Below, in pieces: positions 1 to 5,743 of a stretch of DNA of 8,642 nt. A program made the position numbers and the translations under genes. The stretch spans positions 1 to 8,642 of the forward strand of contig URYW01000076.1 in the NCBI GenBank assembly GCA_900552145.1, read 5' to 3'. Each line of letters opens with the position of its first letter. Positions within the stretch are counted from its first letter, which is position 1. The notes beneath the pieces are model-generated. The model saw only the letters and a list, made by a program, of their open reading frames with translations, was not told the DNA's origin and made no database searches. This DNA comes from an uncultured Collinsella sp. (GTDB taxonomy: Bacteria; Actinomycetota; Coriobacteriia; Coriobacteriales; Coriobacteriaceae).

Positions 1-956
1 GGACGTTTATGCGCTCCGCACCGGTGGAGGCGATTGAAATCGCGGGCGCGGGCGACGACGTGCGCTTTACGTTGGCGACGCCCGCCGGAGACGTGCGCTG
101 CCGCTACATGATCAACGCCGCGGGCAACGGCGCCGCCGACATCTCGCATATGGCGGGCGCCGAGGAGTTCCAGATGGTCTGGCGTCAGGGCAACATCGTG
201 GTGCTAGACAAGGAACCGCGCACGCTCCTGCCGCTCTACCCGGTGCCGACGCCGATATCGAAGGGCGTCATCGTGACGGGGACCGTTCATGGCAACACCG
301 TGATTACCGCGACTGCCGCCGTGCGTGAACCTGGCGACACGCAGACCTACGCGAGCGATGTCGACGCGCTGCTGAGCGGCGCGCGCAAGCTGGTACCCGA
401 TCTAGACACGCGTCGCGTGGTGCGCGCATTTGCCGGTGGGCGCCCTGTCATTCAGGGTACAAACGACTTCTTTATTGGGCAGTCGGCCGTGGTGCCGGGG
501 CTGTTCCAGGCGGCGGGCATTCAGTCGCCGGGCGTGGCGAGCGCGCCGGCCATTGCCGAGCGCATGGAGCTTGTGATGCGTGAGGCGGGCGTGGAGCTGC
601 ACGAGCGAGCGGACTGGAACCCAATTCGCCGCGCACCGGACGACTTTGACCGCGCACCGCTGGCTCGCAAGGAAGAACTCATTGAGTCCGATCCCGCGTG
701 GGGGCAGATCGTCTGCCGCTGCGAAACGGTGTCCGAGGCCGAGATTGTGGCCGCGATCCGACGCCGTCCGGGCGCGATTTCAGTCGAGGGCGTCAAGCGC
801 CGCTGCCGCGCCGGCATGGGTCGGTGCCAAAGCGGTTTTTGCCAGAGCCGCGTGGTGGCGATCCTGGCGCGCGAGCTGGGCTGCGACCCCAGCGAAGTGC
901 TGTTGGAGGATGCCGGATCTTGGCTGGTTGAGGGTCCTTTGAAGGGGGTGCGCTAG
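1..956 (+). CDS. GlpA-like FAD-dependent dehydrogenase with C-terminal [2Fe-2S] BFD domain (5' end outside window)
   Basis: This is the C-terminal part of an FAD-dependent oxidoreductase of the DAO/COG0579 family (GlpA and L-2-hydroxyglutarate oxidase relatives). The frame is open to the left edge (Thr-Phe precede the Met at base 9), and the N-terminal FAD-binding GxGxxG is absent, so the gene starts outside the window and about 150-180 residues are missing. Counting from that Met, residues 34-50 (MINAAGNGAADISHMAG), the PVPTPISKG stretch near 78-86 and the FAD-contacting end GIQSPGVASAPAIAE (170-184) are typical of the family. Residues 236-278 form a BFD-like [2Fe-2S] site with the pattern C236-x-C238-x34-C273-x4-C278. 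An extra Cys266 sits at a position that I recall being Thr in relatives. The next gene starts 1 nt after the stop, so the two are co-transcribed. The substrate is probably glycerol-3-phosphate or a 2-hydroxyacid; the sequence alone does not decide. Confidence 0.88.
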   Translation, partial: TFMRSAPVEAIEIAGAGDDVRFTLATPAGDVRCRYMINAAGNGAADISHMAGAEEFQMVWRQGNIVVLDKEPRTLLPLYPVPTPISKGVIVTGTVHGNTVITATAAVREPGDTQTYASDVDALLSGARKLVPDLDTRRVVRAFAGGRPVIQGTNDFFIGQSAVVPGLFQAAGIQSPGVASAPAIAERMELVMREAGVELHERADWNPIRRAPDDFDRAPLARKEELIESDPAWGQIVCRCETVSEAEIVAAIRRRPGAISVEGVKRRCRAGMGRCQSGFCQSRVVAILARELGCDPSEVLLEDAGSWLVEGPLKGVR

Positions 957-957
957 A

Positions 958-2325
958 ATGGCGACGATCGATGTGCGCAACGGACGCGCGGAGACCGGAA
1001 CCGCAGAGGTCGGAGCTGCAGCGCCCGTACAAACGCAAGCCTTCGACGTGGTCGTTATCGGCGGCGGACCTGCCGGCATGGCTGCCGCGCTGGCCGCGCA
1101 TAAGGCCGGAGCGCGCGTGGCCATCGTGGAGCGCGAGCAGCACCTGGGCGGCATCCTGCGCCAGTGCATCCACACCGGCTTTGGGCTGTCACACTTTAAG
1201 CAGGAGCTCACCGGCCCCGAGTATGCGCAGCGCTTTATCGACAAGGTGCGCGCAACCGACATTGCGCTGTTCCTGAACAGCATGGTGATTGGGATTGATT
1301 CAGGCGAGCCTACGGAAGACGCAGCACTCCACACCGTCACGCTCATGAGCCCCGCCGGCATGCTACAGCTCACCGGACGCGCGATTGTCCTTGCCATGGG
1401 TTGCCGCGAGCGCACCCGCAGCGAGATCAAGATCCCCGGCAGCCGTCCCGCCGGCGTGTTTACGGCCGGCCTGGCGCAGCGATACATCAATATCGAGAAC
1501 CTCAAACCCGGCTCGCGTGCCGTCATTATGGGCTCGGGCGATATCGGGCTGATCATGGCGCGCCGCTGCACGCTCGAGGGGATTTCGGTCGAGGGTGTGT
1601 ACGAGCTTATGCCGTACGCCAACGGTCTGCGCCGCAATGTGAAGAACTGCCTGGACGACTTTGGAATTCCGCTGCATCTGTCCACCACCGTCACACGCGT
1701 GATCGGGCACGACCGCGTGGAGGCCGTCGAGGTGAGCCAAGTCGACGAGCGCCTGGCGCCCATTCCGGGGACCGAGCGCATTATTCCGTGCGACACGCTG
1801 CTGCTTTCGGTGGGCTTGATTCCCGAGAACGAGCTTTCGGTTGCCGCGGGCGTAGAACTTGCGCCGCACACGCGCGGCGCCGTGGTGGCCCAGAGCCTGC
1901 AGACGGGCGTACCAGGCATCTTTGCCTGCGGCAACGTGCTGCACGTGCACGACCTGGCCGACAACGTAACGACCGAGTCCGAGAGAGCTGGCGCAGCTGC
2001 GGCGGCGTACGCGCTGGGAACCGGCGCGGGCGCCGTTCCGGACTGCGAGCTCACCGTCTCCCCTGCCGGCATTGCGGGATACGCACTGCCGGGACGCATT
2101 ACGGCTGCGGCGCTCACCAAACTCAACTTCCGTGTGCGCCGACCAGTCGATGCCGCCCGCGTGCGCATTCTTGCTGGCGGCGTGGAGCTGTTTGCAGGCA
2201 AGGTCCGCCCGTTTAATCCGCGTGTAATGGAAAGCTTCCCACTGCCGGCAAAGGTGATTCAGCGCGCACTCGACCTAGGTGTTAACGAGATTGTCCTGTC
2301 CGTCGATCCCGTAGAGGAGGCGTAA
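958..2325 (+). CDS. FAD/NAD(P)-binding oxidoreductase, partner of the GlpA-like dehydrogenase
   Basis: A 455-residue flavoprotein of the pyridine-nucleotide-disulfide oxidoreductase fold (COG0446-like). The FAD Rossmann motif is at residues 31-40 (VVVIGGGPAG), with the ribose-binding acidic residue at E58. The NAD(P)H-binding motif is MGSGDIG at 191-197. The second FAD-contacting motif is GIFACGNVLHVHD at 320-332. No redox-active CxxC disulfide is visible next to the FAD motif, so it is not a thioredoxin-reductase or lipoamide-type enzyme. It more likely passes electrons between FAD, NAD(P) and its operon partners. A C-terminal extension of about 75 residues follows the FAD domain. Residues 1-27 are a variable tail before the first strand. 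The start is supported by the purine-rich GAAGGGGG at 941-948, 9 nt before the ATG, and by the 1-nt gap after the preceding stop. In related trios this subunit fills the place of GlpB; the exact electron acceptor is inferred, not shown. Confidence 0.88.
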   Translation: MATIDVRNGRAETGTAEVGAAAPVQTQAFDVVVIGGGPAGMAAALAAHKAGARVAIVEREQHLGGILRQCIHTGFGLSHFKQELTGPEYAQRFIDKVRATDIALFLNSMVIGIDSGEPTEDAALHTVTLMSPAGMLQLTGRAIVLAMGCRERTRSEIKIPGSRPAGVFTAGLAQRYINIENLKPGSRAVIMGSGDIGLIMARRCTLEGISVEGVYELMPYANGLRRNVKNCLDDFGIPLHLSTTVTRVIGHDRVEAVEVSQVDERLAPIPGTERIIPCDTLLLSVGLIPENELSVAAGVELAPHTRGAVVAQSLQTGVPGIFACGNVLHVHDLADNVTTESERAGAAAAAYALGTGAGAVPDCELTVSPAGIAGYALPGRITAAALTKLNFRVRRPVDAARVRILAGGVELFAGKVRPFNPRVMESFPLPAKVIQRALDLGVNEIVLSVDPVEEA

Positions 2326-2329
2326 GGCC

Positions 2330-2740
2330 ATGAGCATAAACGCGATCGAAACGCTACAGTTCAACTGCACCACCTGCCCATCCGAGTGTCTCCTGACCGT
2401 AGAGGTGGAGCGTGACGCAGACGGCGCCGTGGTAGAGGTTCGCTCCGTGGCCGGAAACAGCTGCCCGCGCGGCGATAAATTCGCACATCAGGAGCTCACC
2501 TGCCCCATGCGCGTACTCACGACGACCGTGGCCGTCTCCGGCGGCGACGAGACGCTGCTGCCTGTGCGCACGGCTGAGGCCATCCCTCTGGCACTCCACG
2601 CCCAAGCCATGAACCTCATCCGAGGCCTAGTCGTCAACGCCCCCATCCGCATGGGCGACATCATGCTGGAAGACCTCCTCGACACCAACATCAACCTCAT
2701 CGCCAGCATGGACATCGACCGAGTCAAAGTAGCTAATTAG
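2330..2740 (+). CDS. DUF1667 small Cys-rich protein, third subunit of the dehydrogenase operon
   Basis: A 136-residue protein matching the DUF1667 (COG3862) type, which commonly follows a GlpA-like and a COG0446-like gene. Four N-terminal cysteines show the pattern C13-x2-C16-x3-C20-x24-C45, followed by PRG, with a fifth Cys at 58 in ELTCPMR. This is a plausible [4Fe-4S] site. The C-terminal half (from about residue 78) has no cysteine and carries a segment beginning AEAIPLALHAQAM. There is no signal peptide or membrane helix, so it is cytoplasmic. A strong ribosome binding site, GAGGAGG at 2314-2320, lies 9 nt before the ATG and inside the end of the upstream gene; the intergenic gap is 4 nt, which argues for coupled translation and a shared complex. 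It probably relays electrons between the two flavoproteins or to an acceptor. Family identity is from recognition of the motif and context; the Fe-S assignment is inference. Confidence 0.85.
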   Translation: MSINAIETLQFNCTTCPSECLLTVEVERDADGAVVEVRSVAGNSCPRGDKFAHQELTCPMRVLTTTVAVSGGDETLLPVRTAEAIPLALHAQAMNLIRGLVVNAPIRMGDIMLEDLLDTNINLIASMDIDRVKVAN

Positions 2741-2759
2741 GGACGGGGCTCTTTTAGCT
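2740..2759 (+). repeat. 20-bp repeat, inverted partner of 4261-4280
   Basis: The sequence gggacggggctcttttagct begins on the last base of the DUF1667 stop codon. It matches the reverse complement of 4261-4280 at 19 of 20 positions. At the other site the same 20-mer forms the downstream arm and T-tract of a likely terminator for folC. Here I see no upstream CCCGTCCC arm, so only a weak hairpin (CGGGG at 2744-2748 with CCCCG at 2761-2765) is possible. It may be a degenerate terminator of the dehydrogenase operon. Confidence 0.6.
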
Positions 2760-2785
2760 ACCCCGCCATCCACCCCGCCCTCCTC

Positions 2786-2859
2786 AGTTGCGGTGAAATA
2801 CGGACTATTTTATGGCTTCAGGCTGCTAAACAGTCCGTATTTCACCGCAGCTTATGAGG
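2786..2859 (+). repeat. 74-bp palindromic repeat, copy 1
   Basis: The arms at 2786-2806 and 2832-2852 can pair over 21 positions with one G-T wobble; the inner 18 bp (2789-2806 with 2832-2849) are perfect. The loop contains GGCTTCAGGCT. A second copy lies at 4297-4370 in the same orientation and has the same 74-bp length. Outside the central 20 nt the two differ at only 4 of 54 positions, and their loops share GGCTTCnGGCT. No T-tract follows on the + strand, so it is not a typical terminator by itself. It ends with an ATG (2854-2856) that is in frame with the peptidase but has no ribosome binding site. It looks like a dispersed REP-like or MITE-like element. Confidence 0.8.
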
Positions 2860-2887
2860 GCCGCATGGGATGCAAAGGAGTGTCCCT

Positions 2888-2923
2888 ATGTGCCAGGCTT
2901 GGGATACCATGGTGGCACCCTAG
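2888..2923 (+). CDS. Candidate 11-codon leader peptide MCQAWDTMVAP upstream of the peptidase
   Basis: A short ORF (ATG 2888, TAG 2921-2923) encodes MCQAWDTMVAP. It has a strong ribosome binding site, AAAGGAG at 2874-2880, 7 nt before its ATG. Its stop lies 1 nt before the peptidase's own ribosome binding site (GAAAGGA, 2925-2931), so ribosomes finishing the leader would sit over or next to the peptidase start. The coding stretch also contains a possible hairpin, GTGCCA (2890-2895) with TGGCAC (2913-2918), around a CCATGG palindrome. The peptide ends Ala-Pro-stop ahead of a gene for a proline-peptide hydrolase, which hints at translational control. I know of no described family. A chance ORF is possible, but the good ribosome binding site and its position make it worth recording. 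Confidence 0.45.
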   Translation: MCQAWDTMVAP

Positions 2924-2924
2924 C

Positions 2925-2931
2925 GAAAGGA
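2925..2931 (+). promoter_or_regulatory. Ribosome binding site that sets the peptidase start
   Basis: GAAAGGA lies 6 nt before the ATG at 2938. It decides the start against the in-frame ATG at 2854, which lies inside the palindromic repeat and has no ribosome binding site. I could not identify a convincing promoter for the peptidase between 2741 and 2887. Confidence 0.75.
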
Positions 2932-2937
2932 CGATGT

Positions 2938-4026
2938 ATGGCACATGTCGATGACCAGCGTGTGGCGCGCGTGCTCGATGCGCTCGAGGCTCAGCACCCC
3001 GGCGCACAGCTGCTCGTAAACGACCCGTGGTCGATTTATTACCTGACCGGTTTTTATGCCGATATGTTCGAGCGTTTTTGCGGCGTGCTGCTCGCACGCG
3101 GTAGCGAGCCCGTGATCCTGGTCAACGCGCTGCATCAGCTGCCCGAGTATGACAATGCGCGCGTTGCCTACCACACCGATACCGACGTCGTGGCCGACGC
3201 CATCGCTCGCGAGGTCGATCCGACCAAACCACTCGGCATCGATACCGTCATGCGCTCCGGCTTTTTGATGCCGCTCATGGAGCGCCACGCCGCAAGCGAG
3301 TTTTTCCTGGGCGACTTTGCCGTCACCGCCGCGCGCACCCACAAGGATGCCGCCGAGCAGGAGCTCATGCGCATGTCCTCGGCCGCTAACGACGCCGTGA
3401 TGGCCGACGCCATCAAGCTCGTCCACGAGGGTGTGACGGAGCGCGAGATCGCCGACCAGATGCTCGGCTTGTATCGCAAGCACGGCTGCGAGGGCTTTAG
3501 CTTTCCGCCCATCGTGAGCTTTGGTGCCAACGCCGGCGACCCGCATCACGAACCCGACGATACGGTACTCAAGCGCGGCGACGTGGTGCTGTTCGACATT
3601 GGCGGACGTCACTGCAACTATTGCTCGGACATGACGCGCACGTTCTCTTGGGGCGAGCCAGACGAGGAGACGGCGCGCATCTACGACATCGTGCGCCGCG
3701 CCAACGAGGCCGCCGAGGCGCTCATCGCACCGGGCGTGCGCATGTGTGACCTGGACCGCGCCGCACGCGACGTGATTGAGGATGCGGGCTATGGGCAGTA
3801 CTTTACGCATCGCCTGGGACACTCGATCGGCTTGCAGGACCACGAGCCGGGCGACGTTTCACTCGCCAACGAGCAGGTCGTAGAGCCGGGCATGACGTTC
3901 TCCATCGAGCCGGGCATCTACCTCCCCGGCCGCACCGGCGTCCGCATCGAGGACCTGGCCCTGGTCACCGAGTCCGGCGTCGAGATTCTCAACGCCTACC
4001 CCCACGATCCGCTCCGCCTAGACTAG
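2938..4026 (+). CDS. M24 family Xaa-Pro aminopeptidase/dipeptidase
   Basis: A 362-residue cytoplasmic metallopeptidase of the M24B (creatinase/aminopeptidase P/prolidase) family, which hydrolyses Xaa-Pro bonds in short peptides. The N-terminal creatinase-type domain spans about residues 1-125 (DPWSIYYLTGF near 30-40) and the C-terminal pita-bread catalytic domain about 135-355. The five dinuclear metal ligands are visible: D220 (LFDIGG), D231 (SDMTR), H295 (LGHSIG), E324 (SIEPG) and E338 (RIEDL). The catalytic-pocket motif DPHHEPDD is at 201-208. Length and motif order are normal, with no sign of damage. The start is at 2938 because of the ribosome binding site at 2925-2931 and because the encoded protein then begins at the expected family start. 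The gene is flanked on both sides by copies of one palindromic repeat and is preceded by a possible leader peptide. Whether it prefers dipeptides (PepQ-like) or longer peptides (PepP-like) cannot be decided here. Confidence 0.92.
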   Translation: MAHVDDQRVARVLDALEAQHPGAQLLVNDPWSIYYLTGFYADMFERFCGVLLARGSEPVILVNALHQLPEYDNARVAYHTDTDVVADAIAREVDPTKPLGIDTVMRSGFLMPLMERHAASEFFLGDFAVTAARTHKDAAEQELMRMSSAANDAVMADAIKLVHEGVTEREIADQMLGLYRKHGCEGFSFPPIVSFGANAGDPHHEPDDTVLKRGDVVLFDIGGRHCNYCSDMTRTFSWGEPDEETARIYDIVRRANEAAEALIAPGVRMCDLDRAARDVIEDAGYGQYFTHRLGHSIGLQDHEPGDVSLANEQVVEPGMTFSIEPGIYLPGRTGVRIEDLALVTESGVEILNAYPHDPLRLD

Positions 4027-4028
4027 CC

Positions 4029-4061
4029 AATGTGACAAAGGGACAGCCCCTTTGTCACATT
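4029..4061. repeat. 14-bp perfect palindrome, 5-nt loop, just after the peptidase stop
   Basis: The arms AATGTGACAAAGGG (4029-4042) and CCCTTTGTCACATT (4048-4061) pair perfectly around the loop ACAGC. It begins 2 nt after the peptidase stop codon. No T-tract follows on either strand, so it is not a canonical intrinsic terminator. It could protect the 3' end, be a processing site, or be another dispersed palindromic element. I recall similar GTGACAAAGGG palindromes between genes in Coriobacteriia, but that is memory, not shown here. Confidence 0.8.
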
Positions 4062-4083
4062 GCGATTACGTCGCGCCACAAAA

Positions 4084-4225
4084 ACGGGCTATCTACTACG
4101 TTTAACCCGCATGGGTCGACCATGCGGGTCTTTTTTGAAAAACAGCAAGCCGTCTACCTGCGGTTTTAATTTTGCGATTTTCCGTCTGGTCGAGGGTAGT
4201 CGCCAAAACGTAGTAGATAGGCCCA
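4084..4225. repeat. About 140-bp element with long terminal inverted repeats and three-way-junction fold
   Basis: The terminal arms are CTATCTACTACGTTT (4089-4103) and AAACGTAGTAGATAG (4206-4220), 15 bp perfect. They extend by GGG/CCC (4086-4088, 4222-4224) past a 1-nt bulge. The interior holds two more hairpins: the terminator stem at 4105-4129, and a weaker stem pairing 4151-4159 with 4194-4202 (one T-T mismatch and one wobble). Together they give a three-way junction. Short ORFs on both strands here have no ribosome binding site, and their sequence follows the repeat arms, so I do not call a protein. It could be a MITE-like element or a structured RNA downstream of the peptidase; only the inverted repeats are certain. 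Confidence 0.6.
4105..4136 (+). terminator. Intrinsic terminator for the + strand peptidase transcript
   Basis: ACCCGCATGG (4105-4114) and CCATGCGGGT (4120-4129) form a 10-bp GC-rich stem with the loop GTCGA, followed by C and six T (4131-4136). It lies about 80 nt after the peptidase stop and inside the 4084-4225 element. On the - strand the T-tract is on the wrong side, so it acts in the + direction. Confidence 0.88.
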
Positions 4226-4260
4226 TTTCGAGGCAAGCGAGTCAACTCGGGGCACAAGAC

Positions 4261-4280
4261 AGCTAAAAAAGCCCCGTCCC
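4261..4280 (-). repeat. 20-bp repeat, inverted partner of 2740-2759
   Basis: On the - strand this reads gggacggggcttttttagct, 19 of 20 identical to 2740-2759 on the + strand. Here it provides the downstream arm and six-T tract of the composite folC terminator. Confidence 0.65.
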
Positions 4281-4377
4281 AAATTGGCTGCTTTTGAGTT
4301 GCGGTGATATACGGACTGTTTGAGGCTTCTGGCTTGTAAAACAGTCCGTATTTCACCGCAACTAATGAGGGGACGGG
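4265..4377 (-). terminator. Composite terminator downstream of folC
   Basis: Reading the - strand after the folC stop, CCCGTCCC (4377-4370) can pair with GGGACGGG (4280-4273), enclosing the 25-bp palindromic repeat hairpin. After GC (4272-4271) come six T (4270-4265). A GC-rich outer stem followed by a T-tract fits an intrinsic terminator with an unusually large nested loop. It faces the + strand terminator across the convergent gap. The pairing is read by eye; no folding energy was computed. Confidence 0.6.
4297..4370 (+). repeat. 74-bp palindromic repeat, copy 2
   Basis: The arms 4297-4321 and 4339-4363 pair at 24 of 25 positions (one mismatch), with a 17-nt loop containing GGCTTCTGGCT. 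It has the same length and orientation as copy 1 at 2786-2859, and the arms are longer and better kept here. Its right edge is 7 bp from the folC stop codon. Near-perfect arms with diverged loops suggest selection for, or gene conversion of, the palindrome. Confidence 0.82.
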
Positions 4378-5721
4378 TCAGCGCAACAGGCCGGCTACTT
4401 CGCCGGCTAGGGTGATGGTGCCGGCTGCTACGAAGGGCTCGCCCGCGGCATCGAAGGCCGCGAGGGCCTTGGACACGCTGGGGTACACGCCCGCCAGCTT
4501 GTCAGCGTCCACCAAGGCAGCGAGCTCCTCTGCCGGCAGGGCGCGGTCGGAATCGGTCTGGGTCACGACTACGCGCGGAAAGGCCGGAACCAGAACCGCA
4601 ACGATACCCGCCACGTCCTTATCGGCCAGCGCAGCGCACAGCAGCGTGGGGCGGTTCTTTACGCACGGATCGATCTCGTCCAGCGCACTCACAAAGTTCT
4701 CGCAGCTCTGGGGGTTATGGCAGGCGTCGATCAGCTTGAGCGGTTCAGTTCCCAGTACATCAAATCGGCCCGGCGTGGGGCAGCCCATAAGCGAAGCATC
4801 CAGTGCCTCGTGGTCGAGCTCGCGGCCCAGATACCCCTCGCAAAGCATAATCGCGCACGCGGCATTCTGCGGCTGATAGGCCGGCTTGACCATGCTCGAC
4901 GTATAGATCGCACGCGGCGTGGTGCAGCTAAACTCAACCGTGTCGCCCACATGCGCCGGCACCTTAGTCGTAGCGTGACTTACCACGAGCGGCACGATGC
5001 CGCACTCGCGGCAGCGGGCATCCCTCACGCGCTGAACGCTCGCCTCGTGCGTGCCCTCGCCCAAAACAACCAAGCGCCCGGGTTTGATAACCGCAGCCTT
5101 CTCCCCCGCAATGGCCTCGAGCGTGTCGCCCAAAATACGTGTGTGATCGAGCCCGATGCCCGTAATGGCAACGGCGACGGGATCGGTCGCACTCGTGGCG
5201 TCCCAACGCCCGCCCATGCCAACCTCGAGCACGGCAACATCCACCGCGGCCTCGGCAAACACTACAAGTGCGGCAGCCGTCAGCAGGTCAAACGGCGTGA
5301 TGGAATAGGCACGCTCCCCCGCTGTCACACGACGGGCATTGACTCGACGCCCCGCCTCAACAGCGGCAGAAACACCACGGGCAAAGGCCTCGTCGCTCAC
5401 AACGCGCCCGTCAACCTCCATGCGCTCGGGATAACGCACCAGCTGCGGCGACGTATACAGCGCGGGCTTGAGCCCCTCGCCGCGAAGGATAGCAGCCGAA
5501 AAACGCGTGGTCGAAGTCTTGCCATTGGTACCGGCAACCTGGATGCAATCGAAATACTCGTCCGGACGCCCCAGCTCATCGAGCATATCGATAACCGTCT
5601 CGAGCAGAGGACCAGCATCCCCAGAAATCCGCCCCGTATCGGCAGCCAGCCCCACAGCCTCATCAAACGAAAGCAACTCATACGAGAAAGGAACGACATA
5701 CGACCCAGAACGCTTAGCCAT
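4378..5721 (-). CDS. folC: Folylpolyglutamate synthase / dihydrofolate synthase
   Basis: A 447-residue FolC of the Mur ligase superfamily. It adds glutamate to folates with ATP and may also make dihydrofolate from dihydropteroate. Visible motifs are the P-loop GTNGKTS (64-70, K68), TSPQL (90-94), LEVGMGGRWDATS (165-177), LDHTRILGDTLEAIAGEKAAVIKPG (191-215, with H193 and the carbamylation-type K208), PGRFDVL (317-323) and DACHNP (332-337), where most FolC proteins have DGAHNP. Length is normal. I chose ATG 5721 (MAKRSG) because GGGGGA lies 9 nt upstream. The in-frame ATG at 5757 and TTG at 5760 lie inside or next to a terminator stem and have no ribosome binding site. It lies downstream of valS on the same strand, an order also known in Firmicutes. 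A terminator stands directly before the gene, so its expression probably depends on readthrough or attenuation. Its 3' end abuts a palindromic repeat. Confidence 0.93.
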   Translation of the reverse strand: MAKRSGSYVVPFSYELLSFDEAVGLAADTGRISGDAGPLLETVIDMLDELGRPDEYFDCIQVAGTNGKTSTTRFSAAILRGEGLKPALYTSPQLVRYPERMEVDGRVVSDEAFARGVSAAVEAGRRVNARRVTAGERAYSITPFDLLTAAALVVFAEAAVDVAVLEVGMGGRWDATSATDPVAVAITGIGLDHTRILGDTLEAIAGEKAAVIKPGRLVVLGEGTHEASVQRVRDARCRECGIVPLVVSHATTKVPAHVGDTVEFSCTTPRAIYTSSMVKPAYQPQNAACAIMLCEGYLGRELDHEALDASLMGCPTPGRFDVLGTEPLKLIDACHNPQSCENFVSALDEIDPCVKNRPTLLCAALADKDVAGIVAVLVPAFPRVVVTQTDSDRALPAEELAALVDADKLAGVYPSVSKALAAFDAAGEPFVAAGTITLAGEVAGLLR

Positions 5722-5730
5722 AACCCAAAG

Positions 5731-5736
5731 TCCCCC
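5731..5736 (-). promoter_or_regulatory. Ribosome binding site deciding the folC start
   Basis: GGGGGA on the - strand (5736-5731) lies 9 nt before ATG 5721. It is the only purine-rich stretch placed correctly for any in-frame start, and it sits between the upstream terminator and the gene. Confidence 0.65.
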
Positions 5737-5743
5737 ATAACAG

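Noticed and set aside
506..506. Possible significance of RMSKS instead of KMSKS in valyl-tRNA synthetase (residue number of the protein, not a base position)
   Set aside because: The first Lys to Arg change is conservative and other signature residues are intact, so there is no reason to suspect altered function.
780..2201. Long - strand open frame of 473 codons opposite the first two genes
   Set aside because: It is antisense to clearly recognisable flavoprotein genes, is rich in Ala/Arg/Ser low-complexity, has no family motif, and is the usual by-product of GC-rich codon usage.
2907..2925. GGTGGCACC followed by CTAGCG, resembling the T-box core sequence upstream of the peptidase
   Set aside because: A T-box needs a specifier stem I and an antiterminator or antisequestrator. 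The leader after the repeat is only about 80 nt, and the motif is explained by the small hairpin and the leader ORF.
2854..2937. Earlier in-frame ATG for the peptidase (28 extra residues)
   Set aside because: The ATG is the end of the palindromic repeat, has no ribosome binding site, and the added residues are outside the normal family start. The ATG at 2938 has a good site.
4060..4356. Two small overlapping open frames on opposite strands in the convergent gap
   Set aside because: Both run through terminator hairpins and repeat arms, lack ribosome binding sites, and their residues follow the inverted repeats. They are better explained as non-coding repeat DNA.
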